64,000 nt of DNA from Nectonema munidae. Taxonomy: Eukaryota; Nematomorpha; Nectonematoida; Nectonematidae. The notes under the pieces were generated by a model that saw nothing but the letters and a program-made list of their open reading frames with translations, did no database searches and had not been told where the DNA came from. Location of the stretch: contig JAUIRK010001046.1 of assembly GCA_030549495.1 (NCBI GenBank), positions 1 through 64,000 of the forward strand. The letters run 5' to 3'. The position numbers were made by a program, and so were the translations under genes. Below, piece by piece: positions 19,535 through 31,644 of this stretch (positions within the stretch are counted from its first letter, which is position 1; each line of letters begins with the position of its first letter).

Positions 19535-22500
19535 ATATGATTTCTTTTCAAAATTTTTGATTACAATTAATAATTAATTAATGGCGGAAAGTTTTACTTT
19601 AACCTTTTGAACCTATATAAAATCGTGGAAAAACGCTTATAATTTAGCTGCTAAATGAAAGAAAAAAACTCAAATTAATCATCGTTCTGTATCTCATATG
19701 TGATAATATTCCTTGTAAAGACATGGGGCTCAATGATTCATATGCAATTTATGGTTTTGTTATTACTGTCAATGTTTGGACAAAATTTTTATATGGTAAC
19801 TGATCAATTTTTTTCCTATGGGCCTTCGATGGTCCTGTAAACTTTGTTTAAATGAGCACTCAAATAGGAATAAGAGACCCATTTTTTCAAAAAGGCAAAA
19901 TTCAAAAGTAACCAAAATTTAAAATACTTTAAATCCAAAACAGTATCCAAAGATTATTCAAACTCTGAATTTTCACAAATTTTAAAAGAAATACGATCTG
20001 AAATAAAAAAAATTATCGAAAAGCTCCGCTGAGTTAAATATCACAAAAGCAATTAATATGCCTAAAGAAAAAATTTTATATTCAGACATGGTTAGGAAAA
20101 ATGATGAAAGTTTAGTTTGTACTAAAGATCTCAATAGAAAAGTTATTGTTGATAATATTGACAGAACTCTCAGTCCTGTTCCCATCAAAATAGTCTTGAA
20201 TTTGTAAAGCTCAATCTCATTAAAATTTCCAGGAAAACCTTTAGCAGAAAAGGCCAAAGTTATCCTAAATTCTATTAAAGAGGAGTTGATTAAATCAAAA
20301 ATTTTTTTTTCTAAAATATTCTTTTTAGCTTCTTCTACATTGAAGGATATATCTATTTTATATTCGATCGTTTTGAAAAATTAGAGTCTGGAAACGTTAT
20401 TCAATGCAGGACCAATTTTGCCACATCTCTTTTTGAAGCCTACCAAAAATGCTCAACTCAAAATTGCGGTATTTAAAATGTGTCACTCTATTTACAAGTA
20501 TTTATCTAAAGTTTATGTGAGACTGTCTTTAGATTTTATCATTGTAAAGTTCTAACTGTTGTATATAACAGGGCATACTGCTTCTAAATGTATCAATTCT
20601 AGTGTTTGTAGATTTCGTTGCTTGTCGCATAAAGGAATCGATTGTGACATTTCCCATGTCCGTGATTTGTTTACAGGAGACATGGCTTTCTGAAAACGAT
20701 GATTCTTCTTTTTTCGATACCTTCTTATACTTTAGCTTCATATTATAGGAAGATAACTCTACATGGCGGTGGCCTTTGTTTTTGCATTCATGCTTCACTA
20801 TATTTTCATTTTGTTTCCTCAGGTATGCCTAACCCAATAGAGACAAAATAGAGATACTTCTAACATCATGCTTGGAGACTTTAATTTTGACTTATTAAAC
20901 CTTAAAAACATACTTTATGTTACAGATTTTTTTATATGCTTTCAACTTTTTTGTGCCTACTATAATTTCACCTACTTGCCCGATTAGCGGTAACCTTTTA
21001 GACAACTTCTATTTTCAAGTAAGTTCGAATTCACATCATATGTGTTAAACTCAACCATTTACGATCACTTCCCTATTTTTCTTTCACTAGAAGATACAAT
21101 TAATTTCCTGTTAAAACATAATTCTATTTTTATTAAATAATTTTTTATAAAGTATGTTTCAAACTTTGACTGAATGACTCTTTTCCTTAGATATAAAGAT
21201 CACAGAGCATATCTAGCAAAACTTTTCTACCCCAAAGTTGTTGAATTTGAAAATTTATCAAAGAAATCCATAAATTGTGGAATAAGTTATAAAGGTAAAA
21301 AAGAAACTTGGGCTAATGATGATTTGCTAAAACTTATTGATAAAAGAAACAAAGCTTATCACAAATGGTAAAAATCAAAGTTTGAATTTTTTAAAAGAAA
21401 GTTTATTGCTTTAAGGAATGAAGTCAAATACATTGGCAAATGTCTGAAGATAAATTATTGCGATAAGTTGCTTTCTTCTGAAAAAGGAAGTAAGCATACC
21501 TGGAAGATAATTTTATCTTTTAATAACTAATTCAGCAAATAATAATCTATACATAACTGTTGACGGAAAATCGATAACTAGCCATATTTCCTTGTGTTCT
21601 TTGTTTAGCGATCATTTTGACAAAAGTAATATTAATGAACAATCTTTGAGTTTTAATGAAAATCTTGTTGTTAAGTTTTTGTCTGGGTTTAGATAGAAAT
21701 TCTTTCTTTTTCCTTAATCCTGTTTCCTTAAATGATATTCTCTTTGCTTTCAAAAGTTTAAAAATAGTGGTAGCGAAGATATCCACGTCCTTTCTTTATA
21801 TGATTTAAAAATAATACAAAACTATATATCTAGTGCCCGTATGATCGTTTTTAACTTTTGTATCGAAAATGGTATCTTTCCTGAAGAGTTTAATTTTAGC
21901 AAAGGTTTGCCTATCTTTAAAAATGGAGATAAAAGCAAGCATATTAACTACAGGCCTATGGGCATAATAAGCTTTTTATCCAGAAAATCACAAGTCAATA
22001 ACATTTTCAATAAACCTTTATTTTGCTTTCCAGTTCGGTTCTAGAATTAAACACTCCACTGTATTCAATTGTATTTCTGTATTACTTCGTATTTCATTAA
22101 CTCAATTATTGACTCATTAGAAAAGGAAAATGAGCTAATTACTTTCCTTATAGATTTAAGTCATGTATTCCATTGCCTACCATAAAACTTATTACTTTCC
22201 AAACTTCAAAGATATGGTCTCTCTTACAGCGCTTTGAGGTTTCTTTCTTCTTATCTCCATTAGTGCTTCATTCAGTTATCAATAATTCCTCCTTCAATAA
22301 AAAAAAGTATCCTGACTGGTGTACCACACGGTTCTATCCTAGCTTCGCTTCTTTTTAATATTTGCATAAATGATTTTACCTTAGCCTTTCCAAACTTAAA
22401 AGTTTTTATGTATACAGATGACATCTGAACTATATCCTTACAGAGTATTATAAATGAATCAATTTTACAAAAAAACATGGGTGCTATCACAAAATGATTT

Positions 22501-23483
22501 TATCAAAATGGATTGAAAGTAAACTCTAGTAAATCATACACTATGACTTTTTCATATAAAGCAAACATTTCCAAATTTTATTATTTTGTGCAAAAAGAGG
22601 CTTTCAAAGTATTTCAGAATTTAATTTACTTGGACTGATTTATCTATTGTAATTTATCCTGGTCTAACCACACAAAATATGTTTTACATAAAAAAAAGTA
22701 TCCTGCCTGGTGTACCACACGGTTCTATCCTAGCTTCGCTTCTTTCATTATAATATCTATAGATAAAATCTATATAATATTATAATATCAATTAGCTTTC
22801 ATTGGTGGTACGTAATTGAAGAATTTCTTAACTTCTAATATAATGCTGATGGTTATTAAATCTCAATTTTTACCACACTCAACATATATTATATTCAACT
22901 GGGATCATACTAAAGACTCATCTATTTTTCTTTTACAAATAAGAATTTTAAGAATTATATTTTTAACGGAAGTTTCCTCTCATACCCTAACTCAATTTTT
23001 TCAGAAAACTCAATTTTAAAAGTAAAGGATATTTAAAATATGAAATTAGCAACGGTTCTGAATGATTACTTGCATTTGTATCTTCCACCTAATTTTGATA
23101 GCTTGATTTCTTTTAACATTGAAAAAGACAGATATTCTCACTGATTTTTCCATGAAATGATGCCATCATTTTACAGGTTCTCTAAATTGAGACTATTTTC
23201 TCTTACAAACTTTCGTCTTATTATAGCCTTATTTTTTTCTGTTTCTGTTGCACTCTCAATTTTTAGCTATCGGTATTCGGTTGGCATCTACAAACTGCTC
23301 GCTGGTCTTTGATACTAACCTTCAAAAGTCATATATTTAATTTATATTTCATTGTTGTCTTCAACCTTATCACCTTATATGGTAGAGTTACCTTCTTTAA
23401 AGTCTTAATCTCTTTTGTAAATTTTCTATTCTTTTGATTTGTTAGCTATTGAAAATAAATTATTTACTTACTTACTTACGAGT
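19535..23483 (+). mobile_element. Decayed LINE of the same family as the one at the left edge
   Basis: Pieces in order along the plus strand: an ORF1 motif YSDMVRKNDESLV near 20,077; zinc knuckles GHTASKC and VCRFRCLSHKGIDC near 20,570-20,645; endonuclease motifs ICLQETWLSEN (20,662), MLGDFNFDLL (20,869) and DHFPIFLSLE (21,069); RT motifs YRPMGIIS (21,949), LIDLSH (22,151), VPHGSILASLLFN (22,321) and YTDD in place of YADD (22,412). It ends in (TTAC)n at about 23,465-23,481. Many stops and frameshifts are present. The join between the knuckles and the endonuclease lacks several hundred bases found in the 1-4.5 kb copy. The 5' edge is set by comparison with the uninterrupted Tigger-like copy and is uncertain by about 30 bp. 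Confidence 0.85.
22292..22746 (+). repeat. Near-identical 57-bp direct repeat inside the decayed LINE
   Basis: The block starting AAAAAAAAGTATCCTG at about 22,299 recurs at about 22,689 with only one or two differences, although the LINE around it has decayed heavily. The block contains the RT motif VPHGSIL. The second copy interrupts RT-derived sequence, so it is a later duplication or conversion. Confidence 0.8.
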
Positions 23484-23549
23484 GTGTATGAAATTTATAA
23501 AGAATCAATACTTCAAACTAAAATGTTATTCTTAAATGAAGTATATATA

Positions 23550-23833
23550 CCATTTTTACTTCTAAATCATCTTTTTTCAGTTCGAAATTGTCCTTTTTCA
23601 ATTCTAATTTGTCTTTTTTAAATCTTAAACTTTCTTTTTTAAAATTGCAAATGGTCTTTTTTTAAATTCTAAACGCTCTTTCTAAAATACAAAATAAAAT
23701 AGAAAAAAACAATTTGGGACTTAAAAAAGACAAATTGGAATTTAAAAAAGACTATTTAGATTTGAAAAAAGACAATTTCGAACTTTAAAAAGACAAATTA
23801 GAACAAAAAAATACAATTTAGAAGTAAAAATGA
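23550..23833. mobile_element. Palindromic MITE, copy 3
   Basis: The left arm is CCATTTTTACTTCTAAAT with repeats of the form TTTTTTnAnTTCnAAnTnGTC. The right arm is built of AAAAAAGACnAnTTnGAA units and ends GAAGTAAAAATGA. TATA abuts both sides. It inserted into the Tigger-like element after the LINE tail. Confidence 0.7.
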
Positions 23834-24217
23834 TATATATATATATATTATTTGTCTTTTAATGTGAAAAAAATGTTTGACAAATGATTACTTCAGCTTT
23901 TATCCTACACCAAAGAAACTAGTTCATCGTCAATGCATCATCTTTTGAAACAAAGGTTCATCGACAAACATATGGAAATATTTCAAATAATCACACAGTC
24001 AGTCTTAAAAATGTATTATGAAAAATAAAATTTTAATATTTTATCGATCGCATTAACAAACTCGACACACATGTTAAAAAAAATTAGTTCGATTTGAAGC
24101 ATTGTCGGTGTTGAAATGAATAACAGGGGAGAAAAACGTTGAAAAAATCGGTTACAGGTGTCGGTTAGCGGGGGTTGTCGGATAATCGAGTGTCGAATAA
24201 ATGAGGTCTGACTGCAG

Positions 24218-26464
24218 TAATGAATATTAATACTAATAATATTAAAAATACTTTTTTTAACTTCTTTCTATCTTACATTCTAATTTATTTTTTAGCGTCT
24301 AAACTTTGTCTTCCAATTTTTGCGCTTTTTTCTGTCAAATTACTGCATCTAATCAAAAACAAAATAAAGCAATTAAAAGGAACCCGTAAAACATGAATTA
24401 AGAAAATGTGCTTTTATTCTAACATTGAATGGTACATGGAATAATACAATAGCAAAACTTTTGGGATTGTCAAGAACACATATAGCTACAATAATAAAAA
24501 AAATAAGGCCATGAAGGGTGATCAAAAAGTTGCAAAATTGTATGAATAATATAAAATATAGAATTTATTTTCATATTTACTCACAAAAGTTTCAATAACG
24601 ACTTTGAAAATGATTTAAAACAACATTTAAATCAAGTCCACTTATTTATGTAAATTAGTAATCATCAAATGTAAAAACGACGTAATTGAATGCAAAAACG
24701 ACATATCGTAATCTGTTTCGATGCTTTGACTGCCTCACCTTCCTAGATTCTCATAGGAGGGATGTTAATGTTCAAAGCTTTTGACTGGCAGTTCGATCTA
24801 ACCGTTAATTTAGTTTTTGAAGTGTCAATAACTGCCATCAAATGTCAAGTTGATCTTAGGACACTTTGATAGAAAAGTTCTTAAAAAATTATTCTTATGC
24901 AATTACGATTAGATATATATGTCAAGAAAAAGACTTTTTAGGTCATGGGCCTGTCTAATTTAATTTCTTCTGAATTATAGGTTAATGTAATAGTTTCAAA
25001 AAGACAAAATTTTAAATTATAGATAAGTTATGTATTTATATAGAAATGAATAAGAAAAACAATCTTGAACACAATAAGTTTAATGCTTTTAGTAAAAAGT
25101 GAAAGGTTATTTTAAAAGATAGTGAAATAAAAAATGCATAAGTTAATTTAAACGGAATAAAAACTCTTGCAAATTGCTTCAAAAAGACCAAAATTGCCAT
25201 TTGTTGATAGTTCTTTGAACATTGACAGTTCTCAAACAAGACAGCTGCTATAGCAGTTGTGAGTTTTAAAGACGGTCTGTCATTTCACAGTTCACATCTC
25301 TATCTCATAGGGATATGTGTTTTTGAAAAGAAAGTAATCTTTCAATTGCATACTTGAAAGGATATGCCTGTTCTCCATGGCCAAAAATTTCCTTAATAAA
25401 TCTTCGACGAAGTTATACTTTTCAAAGGGGTTGTATCATTTTCTACACCGCCAATGTTGGGTATTTTTTGACAAATGATTTATCACATAATCCTATTATT
25501 ATACAATTGAAGCATTCTTTTATAATAAAATAATTTTATAAGTTTTTGAACATACATATATATATATAGTGGTATATTCAAGTTTAAGTTATTCAGTTTT
25601 TTCAAAAAGGCCTGTAATTTATTCTTCTCAGTGAAGAAGGCAAGATGCTTTATATTTCGTAGAATCATTTAAAGAGAATTATAAACACATCTTTTTACGA
25701 TTTGTAACTTAAATAAATACTTTAAGAGTTTTATTCAATTTGAAGAGATTCCAAGCAAATATTTTTTGAAATTATTCCATCTTTCAATAATCACGTTAAA
25801 ATATTGTCATGTCATTCTAGTTGAAAAACTCTTTTCTAGTGCATAACAAATCTTTCTTGGAATTCAAAACATTTGAACAAATACAACATCTTACCATATT
25901 TAAGACTATAAAAAGAAACAAAGTTTATGATTTACAAACAAAATTTTGTATGGATGATCTGTACTATAAAGAATTCGAACATTTTTGTCTTTGCGCAAAA
26001 AAACTTCTTTGTGTATAAAGAAATAAAAAATCATGAGAAAGTGCTCTACGTGAATGACAATTTGTAAAGCAACTTGGAAGCTGCATATTTCGCCCTCTGG
26101 ACAATTCAGCCACGGCCAAAGTCTCTTGAGACGCAATTTCTCAAAGCCCGAATTGATCACGATTCACATGCGCCTATTGAAAAATTTATTTTCGTATAAA
26201 ATAAAAGCGCTGGGTTTATGCAAAAACAAAAAGAGGAACTTTCATAAAATAATGAAATAATAATAAACTAAAGTAGATATAGATCAGCAGAATATGTTTT
26301 AAAATAATTTTAAAACTATGTAAATTTATAAATTACGTACATTTAGCTAAAAAAAAAGGTTAACAATAATAATTCTCATGTTAAAAAATATTTATTTATG
26401 TTTTCGAAAAATTAGCAAATATCATTCAAAGCTCCAATCGGATCAATGACCTGTTTGTCATGTA
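24218..26464. other. AT-rich stretch, nothing recognised
   Basis: No supported gene. A minus-strand open frame at 25,906-26,160 overlaps a GC-richer patch near 26,050-26,170, but I recognise no domain and see no good splice sites. Confidence 0.45.
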
Positions 26465-26472
26465 GGCACCTC

Positions 26473-26911
26473 CAGCGGCGATTCTAAGTTTTTAAAAGTA
26501 GGGAAGGGGGCTATGTTAGGGCGAATGTTTTGTTAGATAACACTTGTAATTTTTTAACGCAAAAATGCTCTGTTAACTTCAGATATAGCTGCGCTTTTTT
26601 TGTATCTATAAACATTGACATATTTGTAAGGGTTTTTAAGTCTCAAATTTTTTTATTTTAGAAATAAAGTCAGCAAATATAGAATATTTGTGAAAGCTTT
26701 TTTCTATCCTTTTACAAGTTGTATTCTACATAGCAAAGTTCAATTAAATCTGACATTCAGAATAAATTTTATTTAAAAAAAATCACAAAATATTTAAAAG
26801 AGGTTGATTATATTAAAAATTACCTCATGATAAAGAAGTGTGGGGGCAAGCAAAAAAACTGTGAGGGGAAGGGGCTTGGCCCCCGTAGACCGCCCTTTAA
26901 AATTGGCACTG
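26473..26911. mobile_element. hAT-like MITE (CAGnGGCGATTCTAA ends)
   Basis: The left end CAGCGGCGATTCTAAG and the complement of the right end (CAGTGCCAATTTTAAAGGGC) agree at about 11 of the first 15 positions. The octamers GGCACCTC (26,465-26,472) and GTCACCTC (26,912-26,919) match at 7 of 8. It is 439 bp with no coding capacity, and its G- and C-run subterminal blocks resemble those of the element at 5,167. Confidence 0.7.
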
Positions 26912-26919
26912 GTCACCTC

Positions 26920-29900
26920 CATTCCTGAAAATTCCATCCACGAAAATTTAACGCACAAAAATTTACTGAATGATTATCTTATTAAGATTTAAAATGTAGG
27001 CTATGTTTACTTCCTTGACACTTATATTTTTCGCAATAATTTATAAATAACAACAAAGACGATAATAAATCAAAGATTAGTATCGATCTTTTGAAATACC
27101 AAAAAATTTGGAAAATATTTTTGATAAAGGAATAATATGAGGATGAATGTTTTAATAAATGTGGAAGAAATAGACAATTATTTTTGATAAAAGGTAATGT
27201 AACGAGGACTTTAACTTTCTATCAGCGAAATTTTAGTTGCTGCAATTTTTCAGAAGAAACTTCTTTGGATGCAACTTATATATCACCATTTGCTAAGCAG
27301 CTAAGCAATAACAGCAATATAACCGCCACTTCAACAGATATTAAAATTCGCCTATAACACTCACTATCCCAAAAATAACCAAAATCATTTTCTTTCTTCT
27401 ACTCCACCGAGACTTCACATCAAGATATTTGATACTTCTATCCCTGGCAATATTATATGTGGGAGACCTTGTTCCTTCACGCAAGAAGTATATGTACAAA
27501 ATTTCGTATTTTAAAACTCAAAAGAACATGAAGAGCTTATTAGGTATGTGCTGAATGAAACAAAACATTAACATTTCTGGTATCATGTTGTAAAGGCATC
27601 CGAAATATGGAAAAAGCAGATAAAATCACATCCACCTTGTCTTTATTTGATTTAAATTCACCGCGATTTTATGGTCCTAAAGAAATTAACATGCGAGGCA
27701 CATGGAGTAATCCATGACTGCTTTGCTGTTCCCTTTGCACGGTTTCGGTACTTCGCAACTTTTACTGTGATAAAATATGTTACTCAGTACTTTAAATTGT
27801 GACATTTATCAAGAAAAAAAGTACAAAAATTATTGAACTGTGCGAAAACATATGTCTCCATATTTCGAACATACTGACTTACTTTTTTATTTAAAATGAA
27901 AAATGAAAAAAGAAAGATAAATAAAAGAAAGAGCAAAAAAATATTCCTATCGGTGATATCCGGAATCCTTGACTAAAACGTACAATCTACAATGAACTGA
28001 CCAGCAACAATCGTTTAAATATTGTCAAGATATTCACTATTATCGATTTTTTAAAATAAGGCAAAACGTCAAATTCTTTTTCCTTATATGTATATTTTTG
28101 AGGTAACAATAAAATATTAAATATCTTATTTAAATTTTTGGGGCAAAAAATTAGACAAATAATAATTGCCCTTAAAACTAAGATATATCGCTGACTCTGA
28201 TATTGCACAGTCTTCTTGCCAACAAAAAACAGTGAGAAAACATTTTAAATCCGTGCCAAAAAGTGAGCATCAAAACAGATATTGCAGCAACAATTAGAAT
28301 TTGTGAGCTAAATATAGAAAAGTTCATTTCATGTCATCAACATTGAAAACTGTGTTTGAATTAACTAGTAAATTTTGGGTTCATTGAGAGCTCAAATCCT
28401 CATTGCTTATCATAAAAATTCGCATTTAATAAGATCCAACATAAAAACACACTTAGATAAGTGTGCACAACTGGATTGTTCGTATTTTATATTTAAACAT
28501 CAAACCAATACACCATGAAAATACTTGTTTCCGGTAACGACATCAAACACTCAAGTGCAGGTCCATAAATTCGAATGGACGCTAGCTTTCCCACAAAAAT
28601 ATGTTGGGAGCGATAGAGCAAGGAGTCAAAGACGGGAAGTGACACTTAGATGACACTTAGCCTATGTGGTGGCGTATTTATACGAGCCAAGCTTCCAGAA
28701 GGTGGCAAAGAGCGTAATGGGCTGTTGGGTGCATATGTGATCATCTCGTGAATCCGAGAGTGTGTGGAATGCCATTACAATGTAAATACTTTTTGAACGA
28801 AATAAGAAGCAAGGTAAGCGAGTGTCTAAAACGCTGTTTAAACGAAAAAGAAAAAGAACGTGTTCTTCCTTCAGGTTTACCGAAAAAAATAAGTAGTGAT
28901 TTAACTATAATAATAATACTATAGTATATGAAAAAACTAAAATCAATTTCTAATACTTATATTGTTATTAATAATAATCAATCACTAATCTAAAGAATTT
29001 GAATAATTTCTTTACTACTACATGTGGTAAAGCATATTTTCTATTTAAAGAGTAATGATAAAATTTTTCATAGTAAATTTAAGCATAGTAATGAAAATTG
29101 CTTTTCAGAGTGTATTTTTTATTTACTTTAGAATATTTCTGAGTCTTTCTCGGGAAATCGAAATGTTTTAATTAGAAAGCGTGCGACGGAACTGAAGATG
29201 GTGAATCTGTAGGAATTTCATCTCTATTATACTTACACTTGCAGATCATCTAGTTCTCGAAGATTATAATTTATATTATCATACGGTTCACACAAAGAGG
29301 ATCAAGAAATGGAATGAATTTAAACGTTATTATACATGCAAATTCATGTAACAGATTTTTTTATATACAAGGAATTTTCCTATAGAGAGTCATCTATTTA
29401 TAGTATAAAGAAGTATTTATATTTTATTATTTATTTAATCATATAACATATAGTTGCTAAATAAATATGAAGTATATAATTAGATTTATTTAATATATAA
29501 GTCCGCGTTAACTGTTTTTCATGTTAATTTTTGTAGGGAGGGGAGGTGTTTGCGCTCAAGCGAAATTTTAGATGGGGAGAAAAAAAGTTCGTTCCATTCA
29601 CCTAATATATTTATTTGAATTAACGTTGGATAATTGTACTAATTATACGTTTAACGTTTGAACCTTTAGTTATAGATAAATTAAGAAATTTAGTTTTAAA
29701 TTGTAAATTTAAAAATTTTTATTTATTTTTTGTAATAATTAAATTTTTGGCGATATTTTTCTTTAATTTTTCATAATAAAATGAGTATCTAGTTATTAAT
29801 TTTAGTATATGTATTTGCTTGATTAAAAAAGTAACTCCTTATTATATGAAAAATTAATAGAGAAACTATAAATAACAATCTATATATAGCCTATATTCAT

Positions 29901-31514
29901 TTCTCAAATAAATTGTGTGAAGAACCGAACTAAATCTACCAGAACTAATCAAGTTTAGTTCAACCAATAAAAAATATCCATAATGGGTAATGGTAAAAAT
30001 ATCCATAAAAATCCTTAGCTTTCTCTCCTGATCGGACAAATGAAAAATTGGTATAAATTTAATTTAACCAATGGAAAGGAGAAAGGGAGTATATTTATCC
30101 CCTCTTCACACTTTGACTAGGAAACGTGAGGAGGATTTTTATAAGTTCACAGCATGAATTGCACTTGACTTCACTCATAAAAAAAAAGCTATGTGTCTCT
30201 GAGCAATTGCAACCTTTCATTATAGGCAAGCAAGCCTCTCCCCTCCTTACAAGCAGGAACATCTCGTTGACATACTTCTAAGCGAAAATAAAGTGTGGAG
30301 CGTTGGAAAATAGCATAAACGTGAAAACTATAGAAGTCTTAGCATTATTCCTAAGACCTTTGAAATGGCGTACTACATAATATATACCTATCGTCTCTAT
30401 AATAATCAAAGATGGCTAAGGTACGTGGCAAATTGTCAGAATTGAAAATGTTATTTATTTCTATATGAATACAAGAAAGGTTTAATATATAGATATACAT
30501 AATATATAAGTATTATGGAGAATCATTATTCTATTCAAATAATAATGTTTCGGTTGGATGAAACTTCTTGAAAAATATCAATAAATTCAAATATCTTGGT
30601 CTCATGGGTGGATCTATATAGAAATTTTTAGTAGGGTTGTCTTAACTCAGATATATGGCAATAAATTAATCTTTGTTCATGATATGACATTATAATATAG
30701 GTGAATCTTACTTACCGATGTCAGTAACTTTAAACTAGATATGCCATTGGTTGTTTTAAAATTTTTTGCAAAAAGTGTATAAAAATAATGTAAAACGAAA
30801 ATGACCTTTTCAAATAGAGTTTGAATATAAATAGTTGAGATATTCGGACAAGGGATAAAATGGAAAATAAGAAAGGAAGTGGTGTTACATAAATAAGCTT
30901 GATTTTATCTTTGCCCTATTTTTATCTTGTTTCATGTATACACATTTTCTTTGACTGATTGAATGCAATAATTTATTGCCTCACTCAATGTCCTGCTTAG
31001 AAAAATCATATAATCTTTAAATTATCCTCACTATTCTGCATGATTTAAACACTTCTTTTAAATAGTTTGAAAAAATCATTCCTATTTGCTTTAAAACTTG
31101 GCAAAACTTTGATGTTTTTGAGCTGAAGCTACGAAAAGTCTACAAAATAATTTTCAGTATATCTATTCACATTTTAAAATGGACCAAGTGCCACATATAG
31201 AAAGAATTCAACGATCATAATTCCTGCCACTAATTGTAGAGTATTACCCGAATTACACAATGAATATTTACTGATATCATCTTATGGATGAGAAGTACAA
31301 TTCTTCCTTCAGAATTAAACTGCATTTATGCATTAGATGACAAAGCTAGAATCTGTGAATGCGCCATTGATACTTGTTCAATGTTCATATGTCAATGCAT
31401 ATATTGGTATATTGATGAAGATAGTCACATCCCTTGCTTACGTATTCACATATAGCCAAATATAAATATAAGACAAAACATGTGTCAATTTTTTGAAATC
31501 TTCTAAACCCTTAC
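26920..31514. other. Long intronic stretch, no exon recognised
   Basis: Apart from the GC-richer block at 28,540-28,830, described separately, this is AT-rich DNA with no exon, RNA gene or element end I can support. The exon expected between the Ser-Gly exon and the SEA exons may be here or at 12.3-26.4 kb, but I could not find it. Confidence 0.4.
28540..28830. promoter_or_regulatory. GC-richer block with TATA box, possible promoter
   Basis: The block stands out from its AT-rich surroundings. On the minus strand it holds GTATAAATACG (28,673-28,683), with TCATCT and TCACTT about 25-40 nt downstream. On the plus strand it holds AAG/GTAAGC, a good splice donor, at 28,811-28,819. A directional call is not possible. 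It could be an alternative promoter inside the large intron or a conserved enhancer. Confidence 0.25.
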
Positions 31515-31644
31515 TTTGAAAGGTCGAAGGAATGGAATTCAGATTGACATCGAAGAATCCACTGCCTTCCATACCAGATCCTCCAAGTTTATCGAAATCT
31601 TCGTCATCGAAATTTATGTTGCAGGAGGAAAAATGTATCAATAT
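31515..31644 (-). CDS. Acidic Ser-Gly exon (glycosaminoglycan attachment region)
   Basis: The frame reads SSCNINFDDEDFDKLGGSG, then MEGSGFFDVNLNSIPSTFQ. Two Ser-Gly pairs beside acidic residues fit the attachment consensus for heparan or chondroitin sulfate chains. The donor is strong (GTAAGG, 31,509-31,514). The acceptor CTGTTTAG lies just above 31,644. The exon is 130 nt, phase 0 at its start and phase 1 at its end. In perlecan, such a segment comes just before the SEA and LDLa modules, the order seen further along this strand. Syndecan or another proteoglycan core is an alternative. The upstream exon with the signal peptide is not identified. Confidence 0.5.

Larger units (their letters stand above)
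19438..24217 (+). mobile_element. Tigger/pogo-like element split by a LINE and a MITE
   Basis: The left end CAGTACGACCTCGTTTTTCGG at 19,438 faces a right end at 24,217 whose complement starts CAGTCAGACCTCATTTATTC. The host element resumes directly after the LINE tail at about 23,484 with AATTTATAAAGAATCAATAC, as in the uninterrupted copy at 9,036-9,155. It is broken again by the palindromic MITE at 23,550 and then runs to 24,217. No transposase is readable. It was inserted before both of its passengers. Confidence 0.5.
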
